From NCBI RefSeq assembly GCF_001854325.1, contig NZ_CP017755.1, positions 3,224,001 through 3,288,000 of the forward strand: a stretch of 64,000 bases of DNA. The letters run 5' to 3'. Under the pieces are notes generated by a model, which did no database searches, was not told the DNA's origin, and saw nothing but the letters and a program-made list of their open reading frames with translations. The stretch comes from Cupriavidus malaysiensis (GTDB lineage Bacteria > Pseudomonadota > Gammaproteobacteria > Burkholderiales > Burkholderiaceae). Each line of letters starts with the position of its first letter. Position 1 is the stretch's first letter. A program made the translations under genes and the position numbers. Of the stretch, positions 1 to 11,629 are shown piece by piece.

Positions 1-1
1 C

Positions 2-679
2 CAGCTCGCGCAGGCGACCGGGGAAAAGGACACGGCGGCCACCCTGCGCAGCATCCAGGGCATCCGTGCCTGGTACTTCGAGGCGAGGCAGCTCAAGCAG
101 GCGGTGCTGGAAGGCCTCGCCACGCTGCAGGCGCAGATCGGCGCCCTCAACGAGGCCGCCGTCACCGACCCCATGACGGGCCTGCGCAACCGGCGCGCCC
201 TGTCGGCGCAGCTGCGCAACTGGGGCGCCGCCGCCCAGCCCTTCGCGGTCATCGCCATCGACGTGGACCGCTTCAAGCGCGTCAACGACACGTACGGGCA
301 CGAGGCGGGGGACAAGGTGATCTGCCACATCGCCAGGCTCATGCGCGAATGCTCGCGCCAAGGCGATTTCCTGTGCCGGGCCGGTGGCGAGGAATTCCTC
401 ATGCTGCTGCCCGGCTGCGGCGCGGCCGAGGCCATGCTGATCGCCGAACGGCTGCGCCAGCGCACCGCCGCCACGCCCGCGCCAGGCGTCTGCGCGGTGA
501 CGGTCTCGCTCGGCGTCGCCAGCTGGCCCGAGTCGCACGGCAGCATGGAGCGGGTGCTGGCGCTGGCGGACGCCGCCCTCTATGCGGCGAAGGAACAGGG
601 GCGGAACCGGACCGTGGCCGACGCCTCCCTCGACCTGCCGGACGCGCCCCGTCCCCCGGCGCCACGCTCCGCCGGCTGA
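2..679 (+). CDS. Diguanylate cyclase, C-terminal part (GGDEF domain)
   Basis: The reading frame is open from the first bases of the window, so the N-terminus is missing. The visible 225 residues hold a GGDEF domain, which makes cyclic di-GMP from two GTP. The active site reads GGEEF. An RxxD inhibitory site (RQGD) lies at the usual distance before it, so product inhibition is expected. A helical segment before the domain may connect to an upstream sensor that cannot be seen. The tail after the domain is proline-rich. The gene converges on the response regulator that follows. Confidence 0.9.
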   Translation, partial: QLAQATGEKDTAATLRSIQGIRAWYFEARQLKQAVLEGLATLQAQIGALNEAAVTDPMTGLRNRRALSAQLRNWGAAAQPFAVIAIDVDRFKRVNDTYGHEAGDKVICHIARLMRECSRQGDFLCRAGGEEFLMLLPGCGAAEAMLIAERLRQRTAATPAPGVCAVTVSLGVASWPESHGSMERVLALADAALYAAKEQGRNRTVADASLDLPDAPRPPAPRSAG

Positions 680-717
680 GGCCCGGCCCGATGGCGTCCG
701 CTACCGCTGGCCGCTGC

Positions 718-1440
718 TCAATGCCGTACTGCCGCCGCCTCCTGTTCGAAGCGGTAGCCGTAGCCGTACACCGGCGCCACCCGCCAGCCCTTGCTGCCGT
801 CGAGCTTGAGCTTCTTGCGCAGGCGGCTGACATGGGTGTCGACGGTGCGCGTGTCGACGTCGGCGTTCAGGCCCCAGATGCGGTTGAGCAGGTGGTCGCG
901 CGAGAGCAGCTTGCCGGGACTGTCGAACAGGTAGACGGCCAGGTCGAACTCCTTCTGCGTCAGTTCGACAGCCTGGCCGTCGAGCGCGATGCGCACCGCC
1001 TGCAGGTCGATCTCATAGGCGCCATGGCGCTTGGCCGCCGTGCCGGCGACGGTGGTGCCAGCGGTGGTGCCGGCGGTGGCGCCATAGCGGCGCGCCAGGG
1101 CCTCGATACGGGCCAGCAGCACCGCCGGCCGCACCGGCTTGACGAGGTAGTCGTCGGCGCCGGACCTGAGCGCGCTGACGGTGGTCTGCTCGTCCTCGCG
1201 CGCGGTCAGCACGATGATGGGCAGCTCCCAGCCGAGCTGCTCGCGCGCCCAATGGATGATGTGGCCGCCGTCGGTGTCGGGCAGCATCCAGTCGATCAGC
1301 AGCAGCTCGCAGCCGCGTCCCACCTGCGCCATGAAACCCGCGCCGTCGCCGAAGCCCTGCGCCACATGGCCGCCGCCCTCCAGCCAGGCCAGGATCACAT
1401 CGCGCTGGTCCGGATCGTCTTCCAATACCGCGATCTGCAT
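718..1440 (-). CDS. OmpR/PhoB-type response regulator
   Basis: A 240-residue two-component regulator. The receiver domain has the acidic pair EDD near residues 7-9, a phospho-acceptor Asp near residue 50 (LLLIDW) and the conserved Lys in VKPVRP. A winged-helix DNA-binding domain follows (ELTQKEFDLAVYL, then VDTHVSRLRKKL). No histidine kinase lies next to it, so its partner is unknown. It is divergent from the N-ATPase operon, so the 300-bp gap between them probably holds promoters for both. Its target genes cannot be read from the sequence. Confidence 0.88.
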   Translation of the reverse strand: MQIAVLEDDPDQRDVILAWLEGGGHVAQGFGDGAGFMAQVGRGCELLLIDWMLPDTDGGHIIHWAREQLGWELPIIVLTAREDEQTTVSALRSGADDYLVKPVRPAVLLARIEALARRYGATAGTTAGTTVAGTAAKRHGAYEIDLQAVRIALDGQAVELTQKEFDLAVYLFDSPGKLLSRDHLLNRIWGLNADVDTRTVDTHVSRLRKKLKLDGSKGWRVAPVYGYGYRFEQEAAAVRH

Positions 1441-1599
1441 TGCCCCTCCCTTTCATCGCCCAGGCCCTCCCGCCACCGGCTGGCGGGGCCGGATTCTACC
1501 TGTTGCGCGCGCACAACCCGGCGCCACGCGGCCGGCCCGGGCGCGCCAGGGCCCACCCTCCCACCATAGCAGCCGGGCGCCTGCGAGCGCACCCCTCGC

Positions 1600-1641
1600 T
1601 TGATGGATATCAATCCGCGGCGTGACGGCGGCGTCTACAGT
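1600..1641 (+). promoter_or_regulatory. FNR-box promoter of the N-ATPase operon
   Basis: A perfect FNR/ANR dyad, TTGAT-N4-ATCAA, lies at 1600-1613. A -10-like hexamer TACAGT lies at 1636-1641. If transcription starts near 1648, the dyad is centred at -41.5, the classical class II activator position. This predicts induction of the ATPase operon at low oxygen. It is the best-matching FNR site in the window. The rest of the 1441-1737 gap shows nothing else clear. Confidence 0.75.
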
Positions 1642-1650
1642 AGGAAGTGA

Positions 1651-3679
<2,029 letters not shown>

Positions 3680-3683
<4 letters not shown>

Positions 3684-4102
3684 GCGCAACGCAGCACGAT
3701 GGCGCACATGCCGCCGGTGGTCCTGGCGGTCCTGGTGACGCCGATGGCGCCGTCGATGGCGCCGTCGATGGGGGCGGCGGCAAGGGCGGCGCTCACGGCC
3801 AGGGCAAGGACAACGGCAACGGCAACGGCGGTGAACGCGTGGCGCAGCGCGCGCTGGCCCGCGCACGGCAGGCCGCGCGCGTGCCGGAGCCCTCGCTGGC
3901 CAGCCGCCTGGCCCAGATCGGCGTGCTCGGCTGGACCATCGTGCTGCCCACCGTGCTCGCGCTGGCGGCCGGCCGCTGGCTGGACCGGCGGCTGCATACC
4001 GGCGTCTTCTTTTCGGCGCCGCTGTTGATGATCGGGGCCGCCATCGGCCTCTGGTGCGCCTGGCGCTGGATGCGGCGCCACGGCGGGGAGGATGGGCAAT
4101 GA
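3680..4102 (+). CDS. atpQ: N-ATPase accessory membrane protein AtpQ (AtpI-like)
   Basis: A 140-residue protein with a Gly/Asp/Asn-rich N-terminus (about residues 10-55), then two hydrophobic segments near residues 80-98 and 110-127. Position and topology match AtpQ of N-ATPase operons, a relative of AtpI thought to help assemble the rotor ring. The low-complexity N-terminus includes DGAV repeats and looks like an expansion. Start and stop are coupled by ATGA overlaps to both neighbours. The role is inferred from operon position. Confidence 0.8.
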
Positions 4103-4440
4103 TCGACCTGGGCGGAGCGGCTGCCGCGCTCACCGGCGGACTGGCCGGTGGAGCGGCGGGCGCGGTGGCGGGGCTCGTGGCGGGACTGGCGGGAGGGCTG
4201 GCGCACTTCGGCAGCCTGCACGCCGTGGTGCGGCGCCTGCAGCGCGGCGCCACCGCCGGCGCGCTGGCGCTGCAGGGCGTGCGCCTGGCGCTGACCGGCG
4301 CCCTGCTGTTCGCCTGCGCCAAGGCAGGCGCGGCACCGCTGCTGGGCGCCGGCGCCGGCCTGCTGGCGGCGCGCGCCGTGGTACTGCGCCGCCTGCCCCG
4401 GCCACGCGATGGACGCGCTGCGCGCGCGGACACGCCATGA
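4099..4440 (+). CDS. atpR: N-ATPase accessory membrane protein AtpR
   Basis: A small hydrophobic protein of 113 residues made almost entirely of Gly/Ala-rich membrane segments (about residues 5-35, 50-75 and 80-100). AtpR is a hallmark of N-ATPase operons and always lies between atpQ and atpB. It is proposed to help assemble or stabilise the membrane sector, possibly by contacting the rotor carboxylates. It overlaps atpQ upstream and atpB downstream by four bases each. The label rests on gene order and membrane character. Confidence 0.8.
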   Translation: MIDLGGAAAALTGGLAGGAAGAVAGLVAGLAGGLAHFGSLHAVVRRLQRGATAGALALQGVRLALTGALLFACAKAGAAPLLGAGAGLLAARAVVLRRLPRPRDGRAARADTP

Positions 4441-5219
4441 CCTTGCACTCGCCGCTGCTGACCGAGCCCTTGTTCCACCTCGGGCCGGTCCCCGTCTCCG
4501 CCCCCGTGCTGATGACCTGGGCCATCATGCTGGCGCTGGGCGCGGGCGCCTGGCTGGCCACGCGCCGCCTGGCGCTGCACCCGTCGCGGCACCAGGCCGC
4601 GCTGGAACTGCTGGTGACGACGCTCGACCAGCAGATCCGCGACACCATGCAGGTGGCGCCGGAGCGCTACCGCGCCCTGCTGGGCACGCTCTTCCTCTAC
4701 ATCCTGCTGGCCAACTGGTCCTCGCTGCTGCCCGGCGTCGAGCCGCCCACCGCCCACCTGGAGACCGACGCCGCGCTGGCCCTGCTGGTGCTGGCCGCGA
4801 CGGTGCTGCACGGCGTGCGCAGCCGCGGCCTGGCCGGCTACCTGCGCACCTTCGCCGAGCCCAGCTGGCTGATGGTGCCGCTCAACCTCGTCGAGCAGCT
4901 CACGCGCACCTTCTCGCTGGTGGTGCGCCTGTTCGGCAACGTGATGAGCGGCGTCTTCGTGGTCGGCATCGTGCTGTCGCTGGCCGGCCTGCTGGTGCCG
5001 ATCCCGCTGATGGCGCTGGACCTGCTGACCGGCGCGGTGCAGGCCTACATCTTCACGGTACTGGCGATGGTCTTCATCGGCGCGGCGGTGGCCGACGCGC
5101 AGCCGGGCGCGGTCGAAGGCATGCGGCCGCGCGGGCCGGACGAGCGGCCGGCCCGGGGCGCCGCACGCGAGCCGCGGGCAGCGCTGGATCAGGACAAGGA
5201 AAAGGAGAGCGCAAGATGA
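4437..5219 (+). CDS. atpB: N-type ATPase subunit a
   Basis: Stator channel subunit of 260 residues with about five membrane segments. The essential Arg is in RLFGN, preceded by LNLVEQLTRTFSLVV, as in other a subunits. It lets ions on and off the rotor ring. The C-terminal tail is charged (DERPARG onward) and probably lies on the cytoplasmic side. The start is set by the ATGA overlap with atpR, and the stop overlaps atpE in the same way. Confidence 0.93.
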   Translation: MTLHSPLLTEPLFHLGPVPVSAPVLMTWAIMLALGAGAWLATRRLALHPSRHQAALELLVTTLDQQIRDTMQVAPERYRALLGTLFLYILLANWSSLLPGVEPPTAHLETDAALALLVLAATVLHGVRSRGLAGYLRTFAEPSWLMVPLNLVEQLTRTFSLVVRLFGNVMSGVFVVGIVLSLAGLLVPIPLMALDLLTGAVQAYIFTVLAMVFIGAAVADAQPGAVEGMRPRGPDERPARGAAREPRAALDQDKEKESAR

Positions 5220-5464
5220 ACAACCTCGTGGAAGTGGTCAGCATCATCGCGGCGGCAGTGGCGGTGTCGTTCGGCGCGATCGGGCCGGCGCTGGCCGAAG
5301 GCAGGGCGGTGGCCGCCGCCATGGACGCGCTGGCGCGGCAGCCCGAAGCGGCCGGCACCATCTCGCGCACCCTCTTCGTGGGCCTGGCGATGATCGAGAC
5401 CATGGCCATCTACTGCCTGGTGGTGGCGCTGCTGGTGCTGTTCGCCAACCCCTTCCTCAAGTAG
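5216..5464 (+). CDS. atpE: N-type ATPase rotor subunit c
   Basis: An 82-residue hairpin of two membrane helices joined by an ARQPEA loop, the signature of c subunits. The ion-binding Glu is E61 in MIETMAIY. A second carboxylate, E28 (ALAEG), sits in helix 1 where Na+-type c subunits such as that of Ilyobacter have Gln. T62 and Y66 fit further site positions. This double-carboxylate pattern is typical of N-ATPases. The Burkholderia pseudomallei homologue forms a 17-subunit ring reported to be proton-specific. A good Shine-Dalgarno (AAGGAGAG) precedes the ATG. Confidence 0.93.
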   Translation: MNNLVEVVSIIAAAVAVSFGAIGPALAEGRAVAAAMDALARQPEAAGTISRTLFVGLAMIETMAIYCLVVALLVLFANPFLK

Positions 5465-5476
5465 GCGGGGCCCATC

Positions 5477-6232
5477 ATGCGCATCGACTGGTGGACGCTC
5501 GGCCTGCAGGCCGTCAACGCCCTGGTGCTGGTGTGGATCCTGTCGCGCTTCCTGTTCCGGCCGGTCGCCAGGATCATCGCCGCGCGGCAGCAGGCCTGCG
5601 ACGACGCACTGGCCCAGGCCCGCACGGCGCGCGACGAGGCCGGGCGCGAGCGCGAAGCCGCCGCCGCGGCGCGCGCGCAGGCCGAGGCCGAGCATGCCTC
5701 GGCGGCAGCCGGCGCCGCCGCCGAAGCGGCGCGGCTGCGCGACGCCCTGGCGCAATCGGCGCGGGCCGAGGTCCAGGCCGAGCGCGCCGCGGCCGAGGCC
5801 GACATCGCGGCCGCCCGGCGCGCCGCCGTCCAGCGCGGCGGCGAGGATGCGGCGCGCCTCGCGCTCGACATCGCCGCGCGGCTGTTCGCGCGGCTGCCGC
5901 GCGAGGCCCGCATCGGCGCCTTCATCGACGGCCTGGCCGCCGCCGTGGCCGCGCTGCCGGCCCCGGCGCGCGCCGGCCTGCTGCAGGCGGACGCCGGCCT
6001 GGTACTGGCCGCGCCCTGCGCGCTCGCGGCGGATGAACTGGCGCGCTGCGCGCAGGCACTCGGCGCGGCGCTGGGCGCGGCCCCGGTCCTGGCCACGCGC
6101 GTGGACCCCGGGCTGGTGGCCGGCCTGGCGCTGGAAAGCGACCGCCAGGTGATCGGCAACAATGTGCGCGAGGACCTGGCGCGCGTGCGCGCCGCCCTCG
6201 CCCAGGAGCACGACGATGTCCCTGCCGCCTGA
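5477..6232 (+). CDS. atpF: N-type ATPase subunit b
   Basis: Peripheral-stalk subunit of 251 residues. One N-terminal membrane segment (about residues 8-30) is followed by a long Ala/Glu/Arg-rich coiled coil. The C-terminal 100 residues form a separate domain ([14 protein letters not shown], then [10 protein letters not shown]) resembling the C-terminal part of delta subunits. This fits N-ATPases, which have no delta gene and an enlarged b subunit. The start of atpA lies inside its 3' end. Confidence 0.9.
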   Translation: MRIDWWTLGLQAVNALVLVWILSRFLFRPVARIIAARQQACDDALAQARTARDEAGREREAAAAARAQAEAEHASAAAGAAAEAARLRDALAQSARAEVQAERAAAEADIAAARRAAVQRGGEDAARLALDIAARLFARLPREARIGAFIDGLAAAVAALPAPARAGLLQADAGLVLAAPCALAADELARCAQALGAALGAAPVLATRVDPGLVAGLALESDRQVIGNNVREDLARVRAALAQEHDDVPAA

Positions 6233-8015
6233 ACCGCCGCTGGAGGGGGCTCCCCTGCCGCCGCAGGCCGGGCCGGCTGAATCGGCGCAATCTGCACTAT
6301 CTGCACCGTCGGCAGAAGCAGCGGGAGCAGCGGGAGCGGCAGACGACCGCCACCCGCCCGCCGGCGCCTGGCTGGCGCAGGCGCGCGGCGCGCTGACGCG
6401 GGCCGAGCTCGGCCCGCTGGCGCGCGAAGTAGGGCGGGTGGAACGCGCCGCCGACGGCATCGCCATGGTCGCCGGGCTGCCGCAGGCACGGCTCGACGAA
6501 CTGCTGCGCTTCGATGGCGACCGCTATGGCCTGGCGCTGACCCTCGACGCGGACCGCATCGGCGCCGTGCTGCTCGACGACGACGGCTCGGTGGGCGCCG
6601 GCTGCCGCGTCAGCGCCACCGGCGAGGTGGTCAGCGTGCCGGTGGGGCCTGCCCTGCTGGGGCGGGTGGTCGATCCCCTCGGGCGGCCGCTCGACGGCCT
6701 GCCGCCGCCGGAGTGCGCGCAGCGCCTGCCGATCGAGCGCCCCGCGCCGGCCATCGTCGAGCGCGACCTGGTCAGCCAGCCGCTGGCCACCGGCATCCTG
6801 CTGGTCGACGCGCTGTTCCCGATCGGCCTCGGCCAGCGCGAACTGATCCTCGGCGACCGCGCCACCGGCAAGACCTCCATCGCCCTCGACGCCATCGTCA
6901 ACCAGAAGGACAGCGGGCTCATCTGCATCTATGCCGCGGTGGGCCAGCGCGCCGGCGCCGTGGAGCGCGCCATCGAGACCGTGCGCGCGCAGGGCGCGGC
7001 CGGGCGCTGCATCTTCGTGGTGGCCTCGGCGGCGGCGGCGCCGGGCCTGCAGTGGATCGCGCCGTTTGCGGCCTTCAGCATGGGCGAGTACTTCCGCGAC
7101 CGCGGCGAACATGTGCTGGTGGTGATCGACGATCTCAGCCAGCACGCCGCCACCCACCGCGAACTGGCGCTGCTGACGCGCCAGCCGCCGGGACGCGAGG
7201 CCTACCCTGGCGACATCTTCTACCTGCACGCGCGCCTGCTGGAGCGCGCCGCCAAGCTGTCGCCCGCGCTCGGCGGCGGCTCGCTGACCGCGCTGCCGAT
7301 CGCGCAGACCGAGGCGGGCGACCTCTCCGCCTACATCCCCACCAACCTGATCTCGATCACCGACGGCCAGCTGGTGATGAGCAGCGAGCTGTTCGCCGCC
7401 AACCAGCGCCCGGCGGTCGACATCGGCCTCAGCGTCAGCCGCGTCGGCGGCAAGGCCCAGCCCGCCGCGCTGCGCCAGGTCTCCGGCCGCCTGCGGCTGG
7501 ACTACGCGCAGTTCCAGGAACTGGAGATGTTCACGCGCTTCGGCGGCCTCACCGATGCGCGCGTCAAGGCCCGCATCGTGCGCGGCGAACGCACCCGCGC
7601 GCTGCTGCGCCAGCCCCGCTTCGCCGCGCTGGCGCCGCTGTCCCAGGTGGCGCTGCTGGCGGCGCTGGCGGCGGGCGCCTTCGACGGGCTGCCGGTCGAG
7701 GACGTGGGCCGCCTGCGTGCGCGGCTGCCCGCGTGGCTGCAGGCACATGGCGCGGCCCTGCCCGATGGCGGCCCGCTCGGCGCCGAGGCCGAGGCGTCGC
7801 TGGCGGAGGCGGTGCGGGCCTGCCTGCGCGGGATGGCGCAGGAGTCCGCTCGGGGGGCGGCACAAGCGGCGGCACAAGCGGCGGCACAAGCGGCGACACA
7901 AGCGGCGGCACAGGACACGGCGCACGAGGCGGCGCATGCCAGCGAGGCGTCCGGCACTGCCACCGCGACCGCAGCGGAGCCCGCGCCGCAGCGCGTACCG
8001 GGGTCCCCGCCATGA
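6216..8015 (+). CDS. atpA: N-type ATPase subunit alpha
   Basis: Non-catalytic headpiece subunit, 599 residues. The P-loop is GDRATGKT near residue 210, and QRELILGDR and [17 protein letters not shown] are standard alpha signatures. The start is at 6216, with AGGAG eight bases upstream, inside the end of atpF. An Ala/Pro-rich N-terminal extension (about residues 15-45) and a C-terminal AQAA-type repeat (about residues 548-575, from 12-bp tandem repeats) go beyond the normal alpha fold. The stop overlaps atpG. Confidence 0.94.
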   Translation: MSLPPEPPLEGAPLPPQAGPAESAQSALSAPSAEAAGAAGAADDRHPPAGAWLAQARGALTRAELGPLAREVGRVERAADGIAMVAGLPQARLDELLRFDGDRYGLALTLDADRIGAVLLDDDGSVGAGCRVSATGEVVSVPVGPALLGRVVDPLGRPLDGLPPPECAQRLPIERPAPAIVERDLVSQPLATGILLVDALFPIGLGQRELILGDRATGKTSIALDAIVNQKDSGLICIYAAVGQRAGAVERAIETVRAQGAAGRCIFVVASAAAAPGLQWIAPFAAFSMGEYFRDRGEHVLVVIDDLSQHAATHRELALLTRQPPGREAYPGDIFYLHARLLERAAKLSPALGGGSLTALPIAQTEAGDLSAYIPTNLISITDGQLVMSSELFAANQRPAVDIGLSVSRVGGKAQPAALRQVSGRLRLDYAQFQELEMFTRFGGLTDARVKARIVRGERTRALLRQPRFAALAPLSQVALLAALAAGAFDGLPVEDVGRLRARLPAWLQAHGAALPDGGPLGAEAEASLAEAVRACLRGMAQESARGAAQAAAQAAAQAATQAAAQDTAHEAAHASEASGTATATAAEPAPQRVPGSPP

Positions 8016-8890
8016 GCACGCGGCGCGGCGAACTCCAGGCCCGCATCGCGGGCGTGCGCCAGCTCGAGGCCGTGGTCGGCGCCGTGCGCGGCATGGCGGC
8101 CAGCCGGTCGGCCGAGGCGCGCGCCCACCTGCCCGGCGTGCACGCCTGCGCGGCCATGCTGGCGCAGGCCATCGGCGACGCGCTGGCGCTGGCCGGCGCG
8201 GCAGACCCGGCCGGTGCCGCCGCGCAGCCGCCACTGCAGGCACCGGCCGCACCAGCCACCCCGCGCGTCAGCGTGGTGATCGGCAGCGACCAGGGCTTCG
8301 TCGGCACCTTCAACGAGCGGCTGCTGGACACCGCCCAGGCCGGCGCCGGCGCCCACGGCACGGTCTACTACATCGTGGGCCAGCGCGCCGCCGCGCTGGC
8401 CGCCGAGCGCGGCCTGGCACCGGCCTGGTCGGCACCGATGGCCGCCCACCCCGGCGACGTGGCCGCGCTGGCCACACGCCTGGCGCACGCGCTCGAACCG
8501 CAGCTGGCGGCCGCCCGGCCCGCCGCGCTCAGCGCCTGGCACGCGTGCCCGCCACCGGCCACGTCGCCCATCCGCGAACTGCGCCTGCTGCCCTTCGACT
8601 ACGGCCGCTTCACCCGGCCCGCCCACCGCCAGCCGCCGCTGGCCAGCCTGCCCGCGCCGCTGCTGCTGGCGCGCCTGGCCGAGTCGTATATCCACACCCA
8701 GCTGTGTGAAGCGCTGTTGCAGTCCTTCGCCGCCGAGAACGAAGCACGCATGCGCACCATGCTGTCGGCGCGCGACCACGTGCGCGCGACCCTGGCCCGG
8801 CTGGAGATGCAGGCGGGACGCGAGCGCCAGGAACAGATCACCAACGAGATCATCGAACTGGGCGCTGCCGGCGCCGGGGAGGAGGCATGA
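8012..8890 (+). CDS. atpG: N-type ATPase subunit gamma
   Basis: Central-shaft subunit, 292 residues. The N-terminal helix ([27 protein letters not shown], shown only in part here: [15 protein letters not shown]) and the C-terminal helix ([14 protein letters not shown]) form the coiled-coil shaft, as in other gamma subunits. [12 protein letters not shown] is the usual Rossmann-like core motif. It is the last gene of the operon; the only reading frame overlapping its stop has no protein-like features. Confidence 0.9.
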   Translation: MSTRRGELQARIAGVRQLEAVVGAVRGMAASRSAEARAHLPGVHACAAMLAQAIGDALALAGAADPAGAAAQPPLQAPAAPATPRVSVVIGSDQGFVGTFNERLLDTAQAGAGAHGTVYYIVGQRAAALAAERGLAPAWSAPMAAHPGDVAALATRLAHALEPQLAAARPAALSAWHACPPPATSPIRELRLLPFDYGRFTRPAHRQPPLASLPAPLLLARLAESYIHTQLCEALLQSFAAENEARMRTMLSARDHVRATLARLEMQAGRERQEQITNEIIELGAAGAGEEA

Positions 8891-8958
8891 GCCCTGGGCC
8901 GCGCGGGCCGCCACCCCTGCCGCCGCGCTGCGGCCATAGGCGCGCCACCCGCGCTGCC

Positions 8959-8999
8959 TTGACGCAGGACAAGATGTGCACCACCGGCTGTGCCAGCAT
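8959..8999 (+). promoter_or_regulatory. FNR-like site upstream of a small hypothetical gene
   Basis: TTGAC-GCAG-GACAA at 8959-8972 is an imperfect FNR-like dyad. A weak -10 (CAGCAT, 8994-8999) sits at the same distance as in the better sites of this window. It would drive the 94-residue gene at 9087. The match is weaker than most of the others. Confidence 0.45.
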
Positions 9000-9086
9000 C
9001 ACAGGCAACCATCACAACGCACCCGTCGCGGCCCGGCGCGCCCACCGGCTTCCGCCGCCACCCCGGGGCATCCAGGAGACCACACC

Positions 9087-9371
9087 ATGACCCAGACCGC
9101 ATCCACCCAGCCGCACGCGGCCACGCCGGGCCCCGCCAGCGCCGCTGAGATCCGCGCCGTGATCGGCCCCTTCGAGGCCGAAGTGATCGCGCAGATCCTT
9201 GCCCTCGAACCGACCCTCGATGAAGTACGGCTGGCCTACAAATGGCTGCGCTCCGACGAGCACCTGCTGCGCGGCATGGATTCGAGCCTGCTGTCCGGCC
9301 GCGCGGCCCAGGTGTTCGAGGTGCTCGACGCCGAATTTCCCGACTTCGACTCCGGCGGCCACCCGGCCTGA
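9087..9371 (+). CDS. Small hypothetical protein
   Basis: A 94-residue protein with AGGAG ten bases before its ATG. A flexible N-terminus (residues 1-20, Thr/Pro/Ala) is followed by a predicted helical, acidic core (LALEPTLDEVRLAYKWL). No known domain, signal peptide or membrane segment is recognised. It lies after the N-ATPase operon behind a weak FNR-like site, so a role in the same low-oxygen response is possible but not shown. Confidence 0.6.
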   Translation: MTQTASTQPHAATPGPASAAEIRAVIGPFEAEVIAQILALEPTLDEVRLAYKWLRSDEHLLRGMDSSLLSGRAAQVFEVLDAEFPDFDSGGHPA

Positions 9372-9393
9372 GCGCCAGCGGCAGGCCCGACGC

Positions 9394-9420
9394 AGCGCCG
9401 CGCCGCGCTCGGGCGGCGCT
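9394..9420 (+). terminator. Hairpin between convergent genes
   Basis: An 8-bp inverted repeat (AGCGCCGC / GCGGCGCT) with an 11-base loop lies between the stop of the small hypothetical gene and the stop of the phosphorylase gene. It could act as a terminator, but there is no clear T-tract. Confidence 0.35.
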
Positions 9421-9459
9421 TGACCTGGATCGCGGCCGGTGCCGGTCACGGCGCGCGGA

Positions 9460-10992
9460 TCAGCCGGCCTCGCCGATCACGATGGCCGGATGCGCGGCGA
9501 GAAAGCCGCCCGCGTAGGCCAGTTCGCCCGAGGCCTGCGCATGCAGCGTCAGCAGCGGCTGGCCGGCGCGCACCGTGTCGCCCAGCCGCACGTGCAGGTC
9601 GATGCCCGCGACCTGGCGCTCGGGCGCGCCGGCCAGCCTGGCGGCGCGTGCCAGCCGGCGGTTGTCGATGGTGGCCACCACGCCGTCGCGTGGCGCCGGC
9701 ACATCGCGCAGGAACAGCGCGCGGCCAGGCGCGCGCAAACCGCCCTGCGCCTCGCAGATGGCCTGGAACCGGGTCCAGGCGGCACCGCCGGCCAGCAGCG
9801 CCGCGGCCAGCGCCGCCCCCTCGCCGGCGCCGCAGGCCCCGCAGAACTCCATCAGTTCGCCGGCCAGCATCAGGCTGCGCTCGCGCAGGTCGTGCGGCGC
9901 CGACGGCGCGCCCTGCAGCACCGCCAGCACGTCACGCGCCTCCAGCGCCGGCCCGATGCCGCGCCCGACCGGCTGGGTGCCGTCGGTGCGCACGATGCGC
10001 ACACGCACGCCGAGGGCCTGCGCGGCAAGCGTCAGCAGACTGCGCAGGCGCTCCAGGTCGGCTTCCTCGCGCACCTTGGCGGTTGGGCCCACCGGCACGT
10101 CGATCAGCACATGGGTGGAGCCCGCGGCCACCTTTTTCGACAAGATCGACGCCACCAGCTGCGCGTCGCTGTCCAGGTCGAGCGCGCGCTCGACCTGGAT
10201 CAGCATGTCGTCGGCCGGACTCAGCCCGAGCGCCCCGCCCCAGGCCAGCGACGCCCCGGCCTGCTCCACTACCTGGCGCAGCGTGGCGGCATCGAGGTCG
10301 ACGCGGGTCAGCACCGCCATGGTGTCGGCGGTGCCAGCCGGCGAAGTGATCGCGCGCGAGGAGGTCTTGGGCACCAGCAGGCCGGCCGCGGCGGCGACCG
10401 CCACCACGATGGGCGAGGTGCGGTTGCCGGGCAGCCCGCCCACGCAATGCTTGTCGGCCACCACGGGCCGATTCCAGGACAGCCGCTCGCCGGTGCCGAT
10501 CATGGCGCGGGTCAGGTCGATGGTCTCGCGCTCCGTCATGCGCCCGCCCGCGCAGGCGGCCAGGAAGGCGGCGATGGGCACGCCGGTGTAGCTGCCGCTG
10601 GCCACGTCCTGCATGATGGCGTCGAGCTGCGCGCCCGCGAGTTCGTTGCCGTAGACCTTGGCGCGCACCCAGCGCAGCGATTCCAGCCCGGGCGCGTGGG
10701 TGACGTAGACCAGATCCCCCGCACGCGCCTCCAGCGCGCCGCTGGCGCTGGCCGACAAAGCCGCCTCGGCGCGGCCGAGCACGCCCGAGCCGACCACGTT
10801 GACGGTGGCGATCAGCCGCCGCGCGCCGACCTGCACCTGCACGCGCGCCTGCGCGCGGAAGCCCTCGGCGCGGCACACCGCGCAGTCGCGGTGCAGGTAG
10901 ATCACGTGCTCCTGCCAGGTATCGATATCCAGCGCGCGGTAGCGCAGGGGCTCCAGCACGCAGGGGCTGTCGAAGCGGACCGTGTCGTTCAT
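9460..10992 (-). CDS. Thymidine phosphorylase / AMP phosphorylase-like
   Basis: A 510-residue member of the pyrimidine-nucleoside phosphorylase family, in the longer (about 500 residues) class that includes archaeal AMP phosphorylases and proteobacterial putative thymidine phosphorylases. The N-terminal extension (residues 1-95) is typical of that class. Family motifs are [14 protein letters not shown] and [15 protein letters not shown]. It splits a nucleoside or nucleotide with phosphate; the true substrate (thymidine or AMP) cannot be told from sequence. It follows the USP gene with a 30-bp gap and is probably cotranscribed with it. Relatives often sit beside USP genes in low-oxygen loci. 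Confidence 0.85.
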   Translation of the reverse strand: MNDTVRFDSPCVLEPLRYRALDIDTWQEHVIYLHRDCAVCRAEGFRAQARVQVQVGARRLIATVNVVGSGVLGRAEAALSASASGALEARAGDLVYVTHAPGLESLRWVRAKVYGNELAGAQLDAIMQDVASGSYTGVPIAAFLAACAGGRMTERETIDLTRAMIGTGERLSWNRPVVADKHCVGGLPGNRTSPIVVAVAAAAGLLVPKTSSRAITSPAGTADTMAVLTRVDLDAATLRQVVEQAGASLAWGGALGLSPADDMLIQVERALDLDSDAQLVASILSKKVAAGSTHVLIDVPVGPTAKVREEADLERLRSLLTLAAQALGVRVRIVRTDGTQPVGRGIGPALEARDVLAVLQGAPSAPHDLRERSLMLAGELMEFCGACGAGEGAALAAALLAGGAAWTRFQAICEAQGGLRAPGRALFLRDVPAPRDGVVATIDNRRLARAARLAGAPERQVAGIDLHVRLGDTVRAGQPLLTLHAQASGELAYAGGFLAAHPAIVIGEAG

Positions 10993-11022
10993 GGCAGTCT
11001 CCCCGGGGCGCGCCGGCCCGGC

Positions 11023-11478
11023 TCAGTCATCGGCATTGCTGCGCGTGAGCAGCATGGGACCGGCCCATTCGCGCAGCACGGCGCGGGCCACGCTGCCCAT
11101 CACCGCACGGCGCAGGCCGCGACGCCCATGGGTACCCATCGCGATGAGATCGGCGTGGCAGGCCTCGGCGCGTGCCACCAGCGTGCGCGCGACCTGGCCC
11201 GGCGCGACGCAGTGCTCGACCAGTGCCAGCGTATGGGCGACACCCGCCGCGCCGAGCTGGTCGCCGGTGGCACGCAGCACACCGCGTCCGAACTCGGCCA
11301 TGCTGCGCCATAGCGCGTCACGGTCGAGGTAAGCCACTTCGAGCAGGGGCTCGCGGTCATCCAGCACATAGACCGCGTGCACGGTCGCGGCCATCGCGCG
11401 GGCCAGTGCCGCCGCCTCGAACGTGGCCAGGCGGGAGGCATGGCTGCCGTCCACCGCCAGGAGGATGGTTCGATACAT
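11023..11478 (-). CDS. Universal stress protein (UspA family)
   Basis: A single UspA domain of 151 residues. The N-terminal strand ILLAVDGS and the ATP-binding signature G-x2-G-x9-G-S (GTHGRRGLRRAVMGS) are intact, so ATP binding is expected. It is one of five full-length USPs in the window and is first in a probable two-gene operon with the phosphorylase. It shares a bidirectional FNR-like promoter with the BON gene. Confidence 0.9.
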   Translation of the reverse strand: MYRTILLAVDGSHASRLATFEAAALARAMAATVHAVYVLDDREPLLEVAYLDRDALWRSMAEFGRGVLRATGDQLGAAGVAHTLALVEHCVAPGQVARTLVARAEACHADLIAMGTHGRRGLRRAVMGSVARAVLREWAGPMLLTRSNADD

Positions 11479-11532
11479 GGGTGCTCCTTGCGCTCGCGCA
11501 GGGCGATCCGTGCCGGACGGACCGCTGCTGCC

Positions 11533-11600
11533 AGCCTAGCCAAGGCGCATGCCGCCACGTTGACATGGGTCAAGGGCGCCGCGCGCGGCTCGCCTAGTCT
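11533..11600. promoter_or_regulatory. Bidirectional FNR-like promoter, USP / BON
   Basis: A perfect dyad TTGAC-N4-GTCAA lies at 11560-11573. On each side, exactly 28.5 bp from the dyad centre, a TAnnnT hexamer begins: TAGTCT at 11595-11600 toward the BON gene, and TAGGCT (read on the minus strand, 11538-11533) toward the USP gene. This symmetry supports one regulator dimer serving both genes. Confidence 0.7.
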
Positions 11601-11629
11601 GCAGGTGTGCCGCCGCGAGGAGAACCGAG

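Noticed and set aside
8887..9090. A 67-codon frame overlapping the atpG stop by ATGA
   Set aside because: The product is Pro/Arg-rich with no protein-like pattern, and it covers an FNR-like site and the leader of the next gene.
9420..9433. TTGAC-CTGG-ATCGC as another FNR-like site
   Set aside because: Only one half-site is good, and it lies between two convergent stop codons with no gene to drive.
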